Positions 5,755 to 6,222 of a stretch of DNA of 6,222 bases are shown here, in pieces (positions within the stretch are counted from its first letter, which is position 1; every line of letters starts with the position of its first letter). The translations under genes and the position numbers were made by a program. The notes under the pieces are model-generated. The model was given only the letters and a program-made list of their open reading frames with translations, searched no databases and was not told where the DNA came from. Origin of the DNA: JANXXV01 sp040002435 (GTDB taxonomy: Bacteria > Acidobacteriota > Terriglobia > Bryobacterales > Bryobacteraceae); contig JBDUEM010000365.1 in the NCBI GenBank assembly GCA_040002435.1, positions 1 through 6,222 of the forward strand, in the 5' to 3' direction.

Positions 5755-6222
5755 TCAAGTCCAATAGCTCCGGTCCAAACTGCGATACTGCACCGCCTCC
5801 GCCAAATGCTTGCCCCCAACGCCCTCTGCTCCAGACAAATCAGCCACCGTTCGGGCCACCTTCAAGATCCGGTCGTGCGCACGTGCCGAAAGACTCATGC
5901 GACGTACCGCCATCTCCAGCGTGCGCTCACCGGCATCGTCCAGAGCGCACAACGTCCGCAGCAGTCTCGGCGGAATCTCGGAGTTATAAAAACCCCGAGC
6001 GTGTTGGATCGCCCGCGCCTTCAGAATCCGCTCCCGCATCTGGTCAGAAGTGACACCGTTGTCATTGGACCGCAGCTCTTTATAGGCCACCGCCGGCACT
6101 TCAATATGCAGGTCGATCCGGTCCAGCAGCGGACCGCTGACTTTTCCCAAATAGCGCTGAATGATTGCCGGCGTGCATCTGCACTCTCTTGTGGGATCTC
6201 CATAAAAGCCGCACGGACACGG
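5755..6222 (-). CDS. comM: ComM/YifB-type AAA+ ATPase (Mg-chelatase-like), C-terminal third
   Basis: The frame enters from the right edge and ends at TGA 5757-5755, giving the last 155 residues of a protein that is usually about 500 long. The start lies outside the window; a TTG at 6150 is an internal Leu codon, not a start. The visible part opens with PCPCGFYGDPTRECRC, the Cys-rich motif of this family (CxC at 2 and 4, CRC at 14 and 16). Next come SGPLLDRIDLHIEVP (29-43) of the AAA+ core, then the C-terminal helical domain with SARAHDRILKVARTVADL and HLAEAVQYRSLDR. ComM is a hexameric branch-migration helicase that helps integrate incoming DNA during natural transformation; that is family knowledge, not shown here. 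It converges with the amidohydrolase gene, with 46 bp between the stops and no clear terminator. Confidence 0.95.
   Translation of the reverse strand, partial: PCPCGFYGDPTRECRCTPAIIQRYLGKVSGPLLDRIDLHIEVPAVAYKELRSNDNGVTSDQMRERILKARAIQHARGFYNSEIPPRLLRTLCALDDAGERTLEMAVRRMSLSARAHDRILKVARTVADLSGAEGVGGKHLAEAVQYRSLDRSYWT

Noticed and set aside
6021..6203. 60-codon minus-strand frame at the right end
   Set aside because: It is out of frame with the ComM coding sequence, which continues to the edge with its Cys motif intact.

Overview
The window looks like a piece of an Acidobacteriota chromosome, most likely Terriglobia/Bryobacterales/Solibacter-like. This rests mainly on the first gene: a TonB-dependent receptor with an N-terminal carboxypeptidase-regulatory-like domain, of the kind massively expanded in that phylum. 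The GC-rich third positions and an exported amidohydrolase with a large N-terminal extension also fit. No database search was possible, so the phylum is an inference.

Layout. Positions 1-1607 (minus) hold the N-terminal 535 residues of the receptor, which runs off the left edge. Its start has a convincing sigma70-type promoter, a good ribosome binding site and a pair of 9-bp direct repeats one helical turn apart just upstream of the -35. Positions 1608-1907 are the intergenic region, ending in a strong GC-rich hairpin. Positions 1908-3110 (plus) encode a protein I do not recognise, with one hydrophobic N-terminal segment. Its last ~50 residues look out of frame, and a better-coded frame ends at 3093, so the gene may carry a frameshift. 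Positions 3217-3657 (plus) encode a VOC (glyoxalase/bleomycin-resistance) fold protein whose start sits just behind a perfect 7-bp inverted repeat. Positions 3696-5708 (plus) encode a secreted metal-dependent amidohydrolase with a full ligand set and a ~215-residue extra N-terminal domain. Positions 5755-6222 (minus) are the C-terminal third of a ComM/YifB-type AAA+ ATPase, cut by the right edge.

How the genes relate. The VOC gene and the amidohydrolase gene are co-directional and 38 bp apart, so they could be co-transcribed. Each also has a TANNNT -10-like hexamer 6-8 nt before its ATG and no Shine-Dalgarno sequence, which suggests leaderless transcripts. The receptor would import or bind a substrate at the outer membrane and the amidohydrolase would act in the periplasm, but nothing here links their substrates. 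ComM is a housekeeping/competence gene that converges on the amidohydrolase across a 46-bp gap with no obvious terminator.

I see no mobile element, CRISPR array, tRNA or rRNA, and no clear novel multi-gene system. The most worthwhile leads are the probable frameshift in the unknown gene, the palindrome overlapping the VOC start region, the leaderless-type starts and the repeat pair at the receptor promoter.
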